In this document: positions 37,620 to 50,545 of the stretch, in pieces | Layout: the number at the start of each line of letters is the position of its first letter | How positions within the stretch are numbered: the stretch's first letter is position 1 | NCBI GenBank assembly: GCA_905250125.1 | Contig: CAJNOL010000900.1 | Coordinates: forward strand, 31,733 to 95,732 | Direction of reading: 5' to 3' | Origin: Rotaria sordida | Taxonomy: Eukaryota; Rotifera; Eurotatoria; Philodinida; Philodinidae | Length of the DNA stretch: 64,000 nt | Made by a program: the position numbers and the translations under genes | Notes under the pieces: generated by a model | What the model was told of the DNA's origin: nothing | Seen by the model: only the letters and a program-made list of their open reading frames with translations | The model's database searches: none

Positions 37620-38790
37620 AAGGAATTTTTCAAGTGGCTAATTTTCTTTTTTTTGACTTTGGAAAGCATATGATTTTGTAGCTTTTTCGAAGGGTTATTA
37701 AATGAACAATACGACAATTTCGGTTACTCCGATTTTTAAAATCAAAATATTTGTTGAAAGATAAGAATGAATGATCAGTACAGTAAAATATACTACTATC
37801 GGCGGCAGAATATAAGGCACCTGATTGTTTTTTGAAGAACTTTTGATAGGAACAAGATAGAGAACTGTAGTTTCAGCATTTGATAGCCAAGACCCAAGGG
37901 CATATTTTTATAAGCAAAAATTTTTTCTGAGAAAAAGTCTGGAGTTTGGTTTTTCAGAGGATCTTTAAAAAACCACGCTGGGGTTTTGAAAATTGTTATA
38001 GAAGTCTATTGATTTTTTTACATATTCGGAATCAGCATCAAAAACTGCGTTGACTCATATATTTTTCTAGGTTTTTAACGAAATTTGTTTTCGTCTAAAA
38101 TTTACCTCTAGTCATCCTCAGGACCATGTCAACAAATGAATTCAGTCAAAAAATGATAAAGGACGAATTTTTCGACGAAAAAAAAATATATGAGTCGACG
38201 TAGTTTTTGATGCTGATTCCGAATATGTAAAAAAATCAATAGGCTTCTATGACAATTTTCAAAATACCAGCGTGGTTTTTCAAAGATCCTCTGAAAAACC
38301 AAACTTCAAACTTTTTCTCAGAAAATTTTTTGCTTATAAAATATGCTCTTGGCTATCAAATACTGAAAACCACAGGTCTCTATCTTGTTTCTATCAAAAG
38401 TTATTGAAAAAACAATCAGGTGCCTTATATTCTACCGCCGATATTAGTACTGTCTACCAGTACACCAAATTTATATCTTGTTTAATTAAACAATCAATTA
38501 GTGGTTTTATATATGAAATTGGATTTCCACAAAACAAGCTATAATATTCATAAGTTTAGTTATGTTCTGTCTTGTCTGTCTATCCTCAAATTGAATTTAC
38601 TATGACGAAGATGGATTATTCGAACAAAGACCAACAGTACGTCACCTTGTTGATAGCTTTCAAGTTTCAAAATTTAATCAACACGACATGAAAATAGTAC
38701 TCGAATGTTAGTATTAACATGCTCTTTCTGTTAATATATAATTCAATAGAATTATACAAGAAAAATACTAATGAACCGATTTGACGGTGT
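37620..38790. repeat. Duplicated non-coding block, copy 2 (interrupted)
   Basis: Second copy of the 35128-35610 block, same orientation, about 2.5 kb away. It is split by the palindromic element at 37799-38441 and otherwise collinear, with perhaps 85-90 percent identity by eye. Confidence 0.8.
37799..38441. mobile_element. Palindromic element (643 bp) with TA target and visible empty site
   Basis: Ends TA|TCGGCGGCAGAATATAAGGC and, on the other strand, TA|TCGGCGGTAGAATATAAGGC. Arms of about 290 bp match through CACCTGATTGTTTTTTGAA or CACCTGATTGTTTTTTCAA, GAACAAGATAGAGA, TCTGAGAAAAAGT and ATATTCGGAATCAGCATCAA. The loop is about 60 bp. The paralogous block at 35285-35315 reads straight through this point with a single TA, so the insertion into copy 2 is recent relative to the duplication. 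Confidence 0.85.
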
Positions 38791-41200
38791 GCTGGAAAAA
38801 TATCAAAACTAGAGAATACTAAAAAAACTGATGTCTTGAGTAGATGGTGGCTCTAAGCACCTATCGTTTATTGTTGTTTTTCTTATAATTCTACTGATCT
38901 CGATTGAAAATTAGTAGTAAGTGTGGGGATGTGAATCTTCTCATCACCTACCCATACTCATCAATCTTGGCAAATGATATTATGGCAGTGTTATAAAGGC
39001 TATGGAATACTTAGATAGCTTATCATTTACAGTTGCTAAATGAAAACAAATGACACCTCATAAACATGCTGAAAAAATGTCTGGACTTATGTTTGATCTC
39101 TATTTGAATGTTAGTAGTATCCTATACAATAAAGTATGTATCTTACTAGTTAGAATTTTTTAAAGCGTTTTTTGATATTTTTACGGCCAATCGATGCGAC
39201 TTCTAATGTGTTCCCATTATTTCCTAATTTTGAATTATACGTTAATATTAAATTTTATTTTATTTTTTTTTGACTCGAATAAAATTCGAGAAATGAATTA
39301 ATCATTTTCGTTATATTTTATAGAAACAATTTTCAACTCTTGATAATTTAGTAGAAATAAAAAACATCAATAAGGATATGAATTTCATACTGATTAGTAT
39401 TCATTTTACAACACAACATGTCTGTCAAAGCTATGAAAAACAAGGCATTGTCTGTCAACTCCTTATTCAAGATACGTTATCTTAATCTAATTGTTTACTA
39501 ATTGGATGTTGAAAATGTCAACGACACCCAAAGAAAGAGTTTATATTAATCCTTAACTAGTTCTTTCATGCAAGTATTTTCACTCCATAGGGAATACACC
39601 TTTGAATATGCACTGTCAATAAGTTCATACAGTACTTTGGTTTATTTTTATTTCACCATTATTTGAGTGCAATACATCATGTCCTTGTACGAAAGCGAGT
39701 CTAATATTATTTAATTTGTATCATATTTGAATAGAACTGTTTCATACCAAGTACTTGTATACACAATTTCAATTTTAATATCTCATCATTTGTAATAAAA
39801 TTCGAATCATTCTTATTTTTGTTTTTTTATCTTTTAAACAAGAAAATATTTAAATATATGTATACATTGTTATTGTCATGACAATAACAATAGTGGAACA
39901 TTAAAAGTAAGGTATTTTATTTGATATTTTTTTATTTCTAGATATTTACAGTAATCATTTCCAAAAAAGAATGACTTCAAAATTATTTTTGAAATTAAAT
40001 AGTTCGTTTTATCTTGAAGAGTCGTACTAAATATGTATTAGTGAATTCATTTCAACCAGTATTAAACAAAGAAAGACAAGCCTTTATTTATTATACACAC
40101 GAATCATCTCATTTTATTGCAGAAGCTATGCAAAACTGTACAGTATGATGCTATACATAAGACATACTTTTATTTTTGTTCCAGGGTAGAGAATAGAAAG
40201 TACTGTTTTTTATCTCTGTGAATCAATAAAAATTAAAGTAATTTAGAACAGATGCAATATTAAGGTCTTGATCGGCAAAGAAAAATGAATAATACAATAA
40301 GTAGTACTCATATTTAAGATTCTATCAAAATTATTACTTCCCAGATAAAAAAATACGGTCTGTAGACGACCGCTTACGATGAAAAAGCAATATGTAAACG
40401 AGTCGTATACCATCATAATACTGGAGGAGGAAATATGGTTGTATTGTACTGATGTTACAGCGAAGATATGGCCTATTTTCTGCGGTAAAATTGCCGTTTT
40501 GTCATTCTCTACTGGCGGAAAAAGAACGATACACAATATCGATTATGATCAATCCTGATTAGTATATCTTTCAACAGACTTTTCTTAATACAGTAATGAA
40601 ATTGCTAAGCAATAGTCATGTACATGAGATTTTATTATATATCAAATTGCTAATAATCAATACGACTATCAAAGAATATAAATTATGAATAATATCATTT
40701 CATCATTTTAATCAGACTCATAGATCACGATAAAATTATCAATTTTCACCATATGAATTAGCAAAAACAAAAACCGAGATGAATTCATTGTGATTAAAAA
40801 AAACAAACAATCGTTCATCTATATCATCGAGTTGTTATTTGACTATGATACAACATTTACTTAAATTATGACAAAAAGAATAAACAATATTTATTACTAC
40901 TGCTAAGGATTACATTAGAAACAAAAAGAACTGAAATAAAAATACAACACTGTTTGTTTTCTTTTCTAAATATCAATTGAAGCGATGTGACAAAACGGAA
41001 AAAAACCACACTTGACAATATATAATATGATTAAAAGAAGAAGAAGAAGAAGAAAAAAATATGTATAAATATCTATCTGTAAATACAATATAAACATCAT
41101 TCTCTATTTTTATTTTTTTGTGTTTATAATTGTTGCCTCGATGATTTTTTTTTGTTTTTGATACAAGATCAATTCAATTTCAAATATAGATACCGGTATT
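38791..41200. other. Gene-free AT-rich DNA
   Basis: No gene is supported. A perfect 26-bp palindrome lies at 39866-39891 (ATTGTTATTGTCA and its complement). A GC-richer patch at 40360-40540 holds a minus-strand open frame with no recognisable domain. The region ends in the 3' flank of the NTPDase gene. Confidence 0.45.
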
Positions 41201-44200
41201 TTAAATATTTGCATGTTCATTTGGTTTGTTATAACCATCTTTACTTCTCGTTATTATATTGAATTTTTTTTGACAACATATATAACATGTAAGAAGAAGA
41301 AATATCAATGTAATTAAAGTAATTATTAATGAAGCCGATAACCAACCTATAAAATCAGTTTTACTTAATTTTTTTTCTCGATATTCAGCTGGAATGTAAT
41401 TTGTTTGATTTATCATATAACCAAGTGTCCAACCAACTTTGCCTGTTGGAAATGTATTAGCAAAATTTAAACGTTTTAAATCATTTTCTTTAAAACCAAT
41501 AGCATGTGTTAATAAAAGCCACATATACCATGCATCAAAACATAAACCTCGTTTGTGTTGTTCATTTTCTGATGTAATATTTTCTTGGAGACGAAGTGTT
41601 TGATAATGTGTTTCACACTAGATTAAAGAAAATTATATTTTATTCGAATTTTGTCCAGAACTCTTTTTGTTTTTTTTAAAGAAAAAAGTCCTGAAATAAT
41701 ATACTTAGGACATACTAGAAGTAATGAGTATAATATCATACAGCAGAGTCGAAGAAAATTTATCTCTTTATATATATATTGATAAGTACAAATAGTGCTT
41801 TGTAATTCTATATTGTTTTAGCATTCCTCAGTTAGTAAGATAATATTTAGAACTTTAATAAAAGTTAGTCACTTCTGATTTAGATAGACAAGAAAAGCTT
41901 TTGCTTCTATATTGAAGTTTATATGACACTGTATGTATTAATCGTTTGGTTGCCAATAACGTAAAGAATTATAAGTAATATCAATTTTCATGAAAGCATT
42001 TCTCAGACATGTTTTTTTGATGTAATTTGAGTTAGAAATTTTTTTACTATGATAATCAGCAATGAGTGTGGATGTTACCCTTGTAAATTGTTTTTTCATC
42101 TGTTTGATGTTACTTTACTCAATGTCTTCATTTTATACAAATTTAAGATTGGAAGAAAGAATGTATCTATCAGACTTTCAATTAGAAGTGATTCGATTCA
42201 TTGTTGAATTTATTGGAAGTTAAGAGAATGAGAAAAAGAAACGAAAGATTGTCTTTAGAAAATCTATTGATGCTTACTGTTCGACACTTATTCAGTTGAA
42301 GGTACATCTACAGAAACAAAGAGGCGAAAATGTCATGTCTGCAGTAATACAACAACAAGTCCAAAAAAAACAAACGAACTGATACAAGATATGAGTGTAC
42401 TCAATGTAATGTTGGGTTATGTATTGTACCTTGTTTTGAACTGTATCACACTTTGAAAAACTTCTAAATATCCGTATCTATAAAATCTTTTGATAAAATG
42501 AAAGTTATTCATGATGAGCCCTATGTTATTTTCGACAGTCACATTCCATCTCTCAGAACAGTTAAAAAATGATATGCATGTTTTTGTGAAAGATAAGAAA
42601 ATTTTGAAGACAAAGAACGATTTATCAGATCTCTAATTTAGACTATATCTTTCCGATTAGTTGCTTCGATACACAATGAGATGTAATCTTTTTAAGTTTA
42701 CGATGATTGGAAATTATTCTTTGGATGCAATCATGACTAACATCAGTTTGTGCTTGCATTTCATCAATTATAATATAGAAATTATCATTAATAAGGCAAT
42801 AGATCCGTTTGATTATGTTTTATCTTCAACATCGTCTCGACTTTCACGAATTTATTCATATCATCTTTCAAACATTCAGAGAGAGATGTAACATAGTAAT
42901 CACAAAACAGACTTGACCACAAAAGCAAAAGTTTTCTTTATTCATATAATTCAGAGGTGAACATTGTTTGAACAAGTATATATATTCTTTTGAGATTAAT
43001 AACTTATGGTTTATATTTAACAAAAATTCTTTCAGGTAATATATTTACCTAAAAACTAATTTGTAGTATTATGAATCCTTAATAAATATATTTTTCTTTT
43101 CAGATTTAGATTGTATCTAAATAATTAATTCTACACTTACAACATTGAAAAGACGTGGAGTAAGTACTTCTGGTGGAAAATCTCTAAGCCTGTATCGTTC
43201 AGTTGTTAATCCTTCGCGTTTTGGCATACCTAAATGAGTAAAATTGTTATTATTATTTTAATTTTTCCTTTCAAAAAAACAAAATAACTACCAAATGCAA
43301 GATTATTAAATACATAGTAATATCCAGATAAACCAATAAAATATATATTGTCAGGTAAATCTGGTTGAAATGTATGATCAAATGTACAATATTCTTGTTT
43401 ATATGAACAATTAACTGTTTTATCATTACGTTTAGCATCAAATAAATTAATAATATTTTGTCGACATTGACTAGCATTTCCCGTTCCAATAAATTTAAAT
43501 GTTGTTATATTTGTACGTGTATGATATACTTGTTTTTCATTAGCTGTACATGATGAACGAAATAGACTATTCATTGTTAATGTATCATTTGCACCAACAG
43601 TTAAACATGGATCACGTACAAGAATCTGTTTTGTATTTGATAAATATAATCGTTTTGTACTAAGTGCAGCATTAAGAAGACGAGCTCGATAACGTTTTAA
43701 TGCTTCATGTTTACCCCAGCATAAATAACTATGCGCATATGGATTATAAACAGTATCAAATAACGAAATACTCGTTGTAAATTCATCAGGAATTGATTCA
43801 TTATTAACATTATCTTTATCTAAATAAAAAATTTATATATATATTTTTTTTTGTTTAGAAATAAAAACAAAATGTAAATCTTACATGTAAATGTAACTTG
43901 TGTTGAAGCACCACCTAAGTCAAGTACACCAACCATATAAGGATCGAATTCATCTTCTGATTTTGGACCTTCTAATTGACTCCTTCGTGCATGTCGATGT
44001 TTAAATTTTTCTAACAAAAGATTTGTTGTTATCCAACCATCAACAGCTTCTTCCATACCAGTTAATATTCGTACCTATAATTAATAAATTAAAACAAATT
44101 GATTCATAATAGTCTTTTTTTTTCTTATGTTAGTATTAAAATTGATATTAAAATTTGAATTAGTCTGTATATTCGAATTTTTATTGATGAACTGAGAGAG

Positions 44201-45428
44201 AATTAATACAATAATCAAAATAAACGAATTCAACTAAAGATTCGAGTGATTATGAACAATTTTGTATTGAAGTAGTTCTCATGTATAAAACTGTTCATAA
44301 CTTCAGACTCAAACATAATTGATAAAATTACGATTGTATTATTTAATATGTCAGTACTTCCTCTGGTCATTTCATCAATTAGAATACAAATATAGAGACT
44401 AATTCAAATTTTAACATTAATTTACCGTCAATTCGATATTAGATCTAATCTCTATTTGGACGCTAATATTTACATTGATTAAAAAAAAAAAAAAAAGGAA
44501 AAAAGAAGAACATTCTTTGATAACGAAACACGTAGTACATAATGTAACAATATTTACAATAAAATCACAGCATATAAAATATAAATTGTATGAAAATCTA
44601 TAAATAATATATGATAATAGCTCATATCAATTAGACATTTGTAAACAGTTATGATAAATATTCATCTTCAATTGTTTCTTATTGATAAGAAACAACCCTA
44701 CATATGAACTCTATATACAATAAGGTTTCTATCATGTTAATTATACCTATCGTTATGATAACTACCACATGTTAATGAATAGATATCCTCTCAAAAACAA
44801 AAAAAAAAAAAAAGAAAATATGATTTATGTATTTATTTACTTGACGAGCAACGACAAATTGAAATGGTGTATTTGAAAAAATTTCACGTATTGTTTCTAA
44901 TACTTGTTTTGCTCTTGTTGCATTACGTAATAATGTTAAACGCATACCAGCTGTTGCACCAAGAAAAATTGGTGAAACTTTATGACGATTTGATGGAATT
45001 TTTAAAATAGCTTTTGTTAAACAAGGTTGAAAATAATCAGCTAATGAATCAAGATGTTGTTCAAAATCAGATATAGCTTTAAGTTTAATAAATTCGCCTT
45101 GTTTTATTGGATCAGTTACATTTACTGCCATTAATGGGCAAACAAAATATTCATTAACTGTTGATGTTGTACCTAAACCATCAGATTTATCGGCTGGCCA
45201 ATAATAAACAAACATTTCTGTATGTGAACTACCAGCATCAAATACAATACCATAATTATTATGTGGTTCAAGACGAGTAAAATAAGTAATTATTAAATAA
45301 ATAACAAGTAGAATAGTAAATACAAATATAGTGAATGCAACACCTTGTAAAAAATTTATTATCGGACGCATAGAATATTGTTGACGTTGTTGCTTTTGTT
45401 GTTGATTTGATTCTTCCATATGTATCAT
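41201..45428 (-). CDS. Ectonucleoside triphosphate diphosphohydrolase (NTPDase, CD39 family)
   Basis: Five minus-strand exons, 44841-45428, 43885-44074, 43292-43819, 43141-43229 and 41201-41617, give 603 residues. There is one membrane segment near each end (about 30-50 and 557-577), as in cell-surface NTPDases and the Golgi/lysosomal NTPDase4/7 group. The apyrase conserved regions are present: ACR1 FDAGSSHT (63-70), ACR2 GATAGMRL (about 154-161), ACR3 EEAVDGWITTNLL, ACR4 LDLGGASTQVTF, and a weaker ACR5 near GLCFDAWYMW. ACR3 has Glu at the catalytic-base position. Cys and N-glycosylation sites (NVT, NAT, NIT, NAS) fit an extracellular or luminal domain. The enzyme hydrolyses nucleoside tri- and diphosphates to monophosphates. 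Introns 1 (766 bp) and 4 (1.5 kb) are enlarged by a foldback element and a piggyBac remnant. Family certain; subgroup open. Confidence 0.93.
42060..42474 (+). mobile_element. piggyBac-type DNA transposon remnant (transposase C-terminus)
   Basis: On the plus strand, opposite to the host gene, the sequence encodes a piggyBac transposase tail: a DVTLVN/LRLEE region near 42068-42160, then RRKCHVCSN near 42323 and, in a shifted frame, TRYECTQCNVGLCIVPCFEL and YHTLKNF before a stop at about 42466-42474. The Cys-x2-Cys and Cys-x2-Cys-x4-Cys-x4-Cys pattern with PCFELYHT is the family's C-terminal cysteine-rich domain. A frame change between the two Cys clusters, a stop further upstream and the lack of the catalytic region show that it is dead. 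It lies inside NTPDase intron 4. Confidence 0.7.
44147..44422. mobile_element. Palindromic foldback element (about 275 bp) in NTPDase intron 1
   Basis: TTAAAATTTGAATTAGTCT at the left is answered by AGACTAATTCAAATTTTAA at the right. Inner pieces also pair (ATTGATGAA-TGA, GATTATGAACAATTTTGTA versus TACATGTATAAAACTGTTCA in reverse). The centre is near 44285. The TTAA at the ends may be the target site. No frame. Confidence 0.65.
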
Positions 45429-48400
45429 TTATTTAAATTAAAATATAAAATATTAATAAGATTGACAAGTTTTTTTTTTTTTTTTTTTTTTTCTTTTTCT
45501 ACTTCTAAAATATGAAATATTCAAGAATTTTTTAACATACAACTATCAAGGGAAATAGAATACTATTCAAAATTAATGATTGTCACTTACCTTGAAAAGA
45601 AATCCTTATTGAAACACAACAAAAAAAGAAAATTAGGTAAATCAAAATATGTACGCATGTTTCTATATGAATTCCAATAGACAAACATCATTATCTTTTA
45701 TGACACGATAGCTAAAAGAAAAACTTACAAATACTTAGCTATGAAGATTTAATCAGAAATATGTTCGTTTTAAAAATAGAGCAGATAACGATATACACGA
45801 ACAGCGTATATATTTCTGTTATAATAGACTCATAGCTTTTTTCTCTCTCAGAGTTATCTACGCTTGTCTGTGCAGGGCCACGTAATAAGATATGAAAGCC
45901 TATTTGATGAGATGTAATTTGTTTTTTTTCCTCTTTCTTTTTTTTTTTTTTAGTTCGCTTCTATTTGCTTTCTCTAATGATTTAAAAAAAAACAAAGAAA
46001 TCACTTTTTCATATACAAACATATTATCTCATTTGAACTATATGAATTTGATTATCAAATACAAATAATGTTCTATTTCCGTTTATTTTTTTTCCTATTG
46101 ATTTAATAATGAAATTACTGGAATCTCAAATATTTTCTAAATACTTGTTTTTCCGAACAATTATCGTTTAACATATTGTTACTACTGAAATAAATATATA
46201 TATATAATAAATACTTTGTTTCTCTTTCCTCATATTTAATGATAATTTAATCATGCTTATTTCATTTAGGTATTAGGAAAATCTTATTAAGTAACATGCT
46301 CACGAGAATATTGGCCATTGTGAACAACGAAAAACTTTAGTTTTATTTTCTTTTATATTATCCGAAAAAATGTAATTTACTCGTTTGTTTTTTTTCTCTC
46401 TCTCATTTATTCATCTATATATTTTCTCAAATGTATATTCCCTAACATGAACGGAAAAAATAACAGAGAAAATATTCGAATGGAATATTTTCTCTTCTAC
46501 TATATAATGAGTATTTCTAAAAACAACATTTCTTCTCCATTACATATTTATATATATATATAAAATTGTATGGATAAACATGTGGCCGGATTTTACTGAA
46601 TTCCGACAAATTATTTGACCTTAAAAGGATATCATTATTATTGTAATTACCAACTAGACACAATTATTCATTGTCATCAAGTTCATTGAAATTTCTACTA
46701 TGAATCGATATCTACAAAAGTGCAGTTGTCATTTGTTCTCTTTCCTTCTCATTCTTGTAGTTTTATTACTTCTATCATAGAAAAATCTATCTTTCAACAG
46801 AAACGAATAACTTTGCCTAATTGTTTTTCATCCATTTCTCCTTGATATGTGTCATATTGTAGACAGCGCAAGATAGGAATCAAACGAGAGAAAAGAAAAT
46901 GTCTGATTTATGCTTAATACCTAGCTATTATTTTCTTCTACTATGATCAATTTCAATCTAAAAAGACATATATATATATATATATACAGATATTTGATAG
47001 ACAATACTAAATATTGATTTAATTGAAATTGTTTCCTATAATTGATGATTAAACTTCCATAATTCGTACGATTAGATTTCATCTGAAATTTCCAAATATA
47101 AAATAGTATTAAGTTCTAATATTTTATTAGTTATATTAAAAAATACAATAATCCATTAACAACATTAAATGATCTTATAAAACGGTTGTATAAATATATC
47201 ATAATCTATAAGACAAAAATATGTATACTATGTTATCTTAGATCGAAGGATATCGATAGTGCACATCAGATGGTAGATTAACAATATCTTCATGAATATT
47301 ATTAATTTAAAATAAATAGATGAAATTTTAAAATTTCAACAATTTGAAAAAATTAACTATATGAACATATTCAATTGGTAAATAAGAAGACTGGACAAGA
47401 AATATTTATACTGTCTACAAAAAGAAAAGTATTGATTAATGAATATCACAGAAGGAAAAGAAAAAGACATGTTGTAACATAGAAGAAGAAAAAAAACAAA
47501 ATCGATTCTTAAAGAAAGCAAAAACAATAACTAAGTCACAGATATGTATTATATCATAGATAATAATAGTTAATCGAATGTAAAGATTTGATGCATTTAG
47601 ATAATGCTTAAATTTTCTTGTCACGTAAATAACAATACACAATGGAAAAGTAATAACTATATTTCTGTTGTTTAAATATGTGCTTTTATATTCTAGGAAA
47701 AGATTGTCACAACATTATCATCATCTCCTATTGATATCTTATGACTTTTTCATGTGTTTTTTATTACATGTTATACTACTATAACTACAACAGAGATGAT
47801 CGATTGATATATCACTCGTAAATATCACAAAAATCAGTCGATATATGATATTGTCATCTGCTTAAATCAACATTGATATATTGGTGAAGTACGAATTCTA
47901 TAAATAAAACATTATATTTAATTACGAAATTTATAAACATATACACATTTTTATTTTGTATATAGTCAATTAAACATAAAGACAAAAACAAAAATCAATA
48001 GAAATTATCTAGATTATTATTTGTATAATCTTATATAGATCATTTCGAGATGTAAAAGTGATTAAAACTGAGCTAACACATGGAAATACTTAAATCTCAT
48101 TATTATTTGTAAAATATTCTGCATCATAGATTACCTGGCTCGTTGACATTCAAAGGGCGGGAAGAATCGTATAACAAAAAAAATAGACATGTCGTTGTAA
48201 GTTTTTACAGACATATTTTAATAATTGAAAACTATAACTTTAATCGAATATTTATTGAAACATTCATTTCCTTAATACGATGCAAATGACTATCTTCTAA
48301 AGAGAACTAATCGATTAATTCAATGTTTTTTATTCTTATAAAAAAAAAAAAAAGAAATATTAATGTAGAACTACTCACTCGTAGAAAAATAGTAATATAA

Positions 48401-49037
48401 ATAGCAGATAGAGTAGGCAATATATAACATTACTATCAAAACAAATGAAATATAATTTACACTTTGGTTTGTTTGAATCGGTTGACTTTTTTTGGTTAGT
48501 AGTAAAAGCTTAACTAAAATTTGTTTTTTTTTTTATATGGATAACGTCAACAAATACTAATGTCAAGTTACAGATTTTTTTTCTCTAGTCTCACTAGAAT
48601 AATTTTATCTATTGACAAATAAAAAAAAACAAATATAGATGAAGCGTTCCATAGATAATTTTTAGCTTTTATCGAAGGAAATCAGAACGAACTTCATAAT
48701 ATTGATGCATATAGACTAACTTTTCATAACTAGTTAATATAAATGTTAAAATTCGTACTATATAAAATGTACAAGTACAATTCTTTAGGCATCAAAAATC
48801 AGTGTTTCATGTTTTAGAATTCGAAATTTTGTAATTATTTTCATTAAATTATTTTGACCACTTTTTATTATTTTCTAAGATGATAACTGAAAATCATCTA
48901 TCAAATAGTAGACATTTATTTTTCTTACTTCATAATAGATGATATTAATTTGTACTGATCAAAAAAAGAAATCAACTCACTTGATTGAACTAATCCAAAG
49001 ATATTTCTTTTTTTTTTATGGTAGTGTTATTTATGGC
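45429..49037. other. Gene-poor AT-rich region
   Basis: 5' flank of the NTPDase gene and a long spacer. Only simple repeats and a small perfect hairpin at about 46469-46497 (GAGAAAATATTC and complement) are seen. Open frames are short and A/T-driven. Confidence 0.45.
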
Positions 49038-49299
49038 GGGTTACACGATTTACTTTCCGTTGATTATTTTCAGTGATAATTGGACTTTTTTTCGCAAAAA
49101 AGTTATGATGTCTGACGTTGAGAATTTACTTTCCGTTGATTAATTGGATGAAATGAAATGATTTCATTTCATCCAACTAATCAACGGAAAGTAAATTCTC
49201 AACGTCAGACATCATAACTTTTTGGTGAAAAAAAAAATCCAATTAACACTGAAAACAAACAACGGGAAGTAATTCTGCGGAAAGTAAATCGTACAACCC
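49038..49299. mobile_element. Palindromic MITE (262 bp) with a 9-bp target duplication, Mutator-like
   Basis: The element runs from GGGTTACACGATTTACTTTC to the complementary GTAAATCGTACAACCC. The arms are almost perfect inside (ACTTTCCGTTGATTA, TCTGACGTTGAGAATTTAC) and meet at a GAAATGATTTCATTTC centre near 49170. The flanks are ATTTATGGC on the left (49029-49037) and ATTTATAGC on the right (49300-49308), a 9-bp direct repeat with one mismatch. A 9-bp duplication and GGG ends fit Mutator-like elements. Confidence 0.75.
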
Positions 49300-50094
49300 A
49301 TTTATAGCATATTCTGTATATATAATTTCCTTATTACGATTGTTTCTGTAATAAACAAATTAGACACATCAAAGTGTAATTAATTATAAAACATTCATCT
49401 TGATTGATGTGGAATGTTTATCTTCAAATATATTCAAATCAAATAGTTGAGATATCAATATGTTATATGTTTCATTTTACTTATATACAAACCTTTTTTA
49501 TTCATAAGCAGTAAGCAACTGAGCTCTGGTAAATGTCTTCCGGATAGTTTGATGATAAAAAGAAATCAATATCTATAAGCTAATATCAGTAATCGAACTC
49601 GGTGACAGAAGTCATTATCCACAAGGGAACCGCCAATGGCATCTATTTGCAACTAGCACTATTGATCTCAATATAGAAATATACTACTGACTGATGAGGT
49701 GTCTTACTATGATGTCAGACTAAAATAAAATGTGTTGTATTATGAATTTGTCGTGTTTTGTCTGTTGACTGTTCATTCACCGTTGTGTTGTGTATGCACA
49801 TAGACAACTGGATTAAAGATGTGATAGTTGTGTGTCTTTTTTTGTGTTTCTAGATTATCTCTTGATTAGTTATTAGTCGAGAGAGGACTATCCTGAATCG
49901 AACAGACTTGAAATTCTAACCGGCTTGAATTTTCTGAATAGGAATGATTAAATTGAAAAAAAATTCCGTCATTTATTTTCACAGAAAAAAAAAATGCGCT
50001 GTATAAGAGATTCGAATCATGTTTTTAGAATGCGTTGGACTATTGCTGGACAAAATATGTCGTAAAGTACAACACATTATATTTTAGTGTGTTT
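49300..50094. other. Gene-free AT-rich spacer
   Basis: No gene or repeat is supported. The slightly GC-richer stretch 49600-49690 has no recognisable content. Confidence 0.4.
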
Positions 50095-50545
50095 AGCCGT
50101 TCTTAAGGTTTCTCCGCTGTCAAAAATCAATCTCAGTACAGGAACATTCAAATGACATGAAATTTTCAAGATATGTTGAGACTAAAAAAATAGCTCATTT
50201 GGCAAACTAAATTTCTCTGTTCAGGTACATTCTGTATATTTAATTTGTTTTTGAAAGAGTATGTCAGGATGTAGTGCAGTATAGAGCCCTTAAATGGTAT
50301 TCTAATTATATAAATGTTTGTATATATATAGTAAAAGCAAAGCTTAATAAAAAAAAAAAGGACTCTGTATTGCACTGTGTCTTGATGTGCTCTTTCAAAC
50401 AAAAAAAAAATTAAATATATACAATGAGTATCGACAGATAATTTTGAATTACACGATCAAGAAACTATAAACGAAGTGTCGAGTAAAAATTTTTGTCGTT
50501 TATAAAAGATCAGATCACGGTTTATATTCCTATGCATTTATTTTA
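50095..50545. repeat. Diverged partial copy of the CK1-intron element, interrupted
   Basis: 50103-50150 (TCTTAAGG, TCAATCTCAGTACAGGAACA, TTCAAATGACATG) matches 27176-27232, and 50465-50545 (GTCGAGTAAAAATTTTTGTC, AAAGATCAGATCACGG) matches 27322-27385, in the same order and strand. The middle is occupied by a separate foldback element (50235-50421). Confidence 0.7.
50235..50421. mobile_element. Small foldback element (about 187 bp) nested in another repeat
   Basis: TATATTTAATTTGTTTTTG followed by AAAGAGTATGTCAGGATG at the left is answered on the other strand at the right by AAAGAGCACATCAAGACA. GTGCAGTATAGAGCCCTT pairs with AAGGACTCTGTATTGCAC. The loop is AT-rich. It interrupts the copy of the CK1-intron repeat. 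Confidence 0.65.

Noticed and set aside
40243-40536. Minus-strand open frame in a GC-richer patch
   Set aside because: No recognisable domain, no splice context; kept only as a remark.
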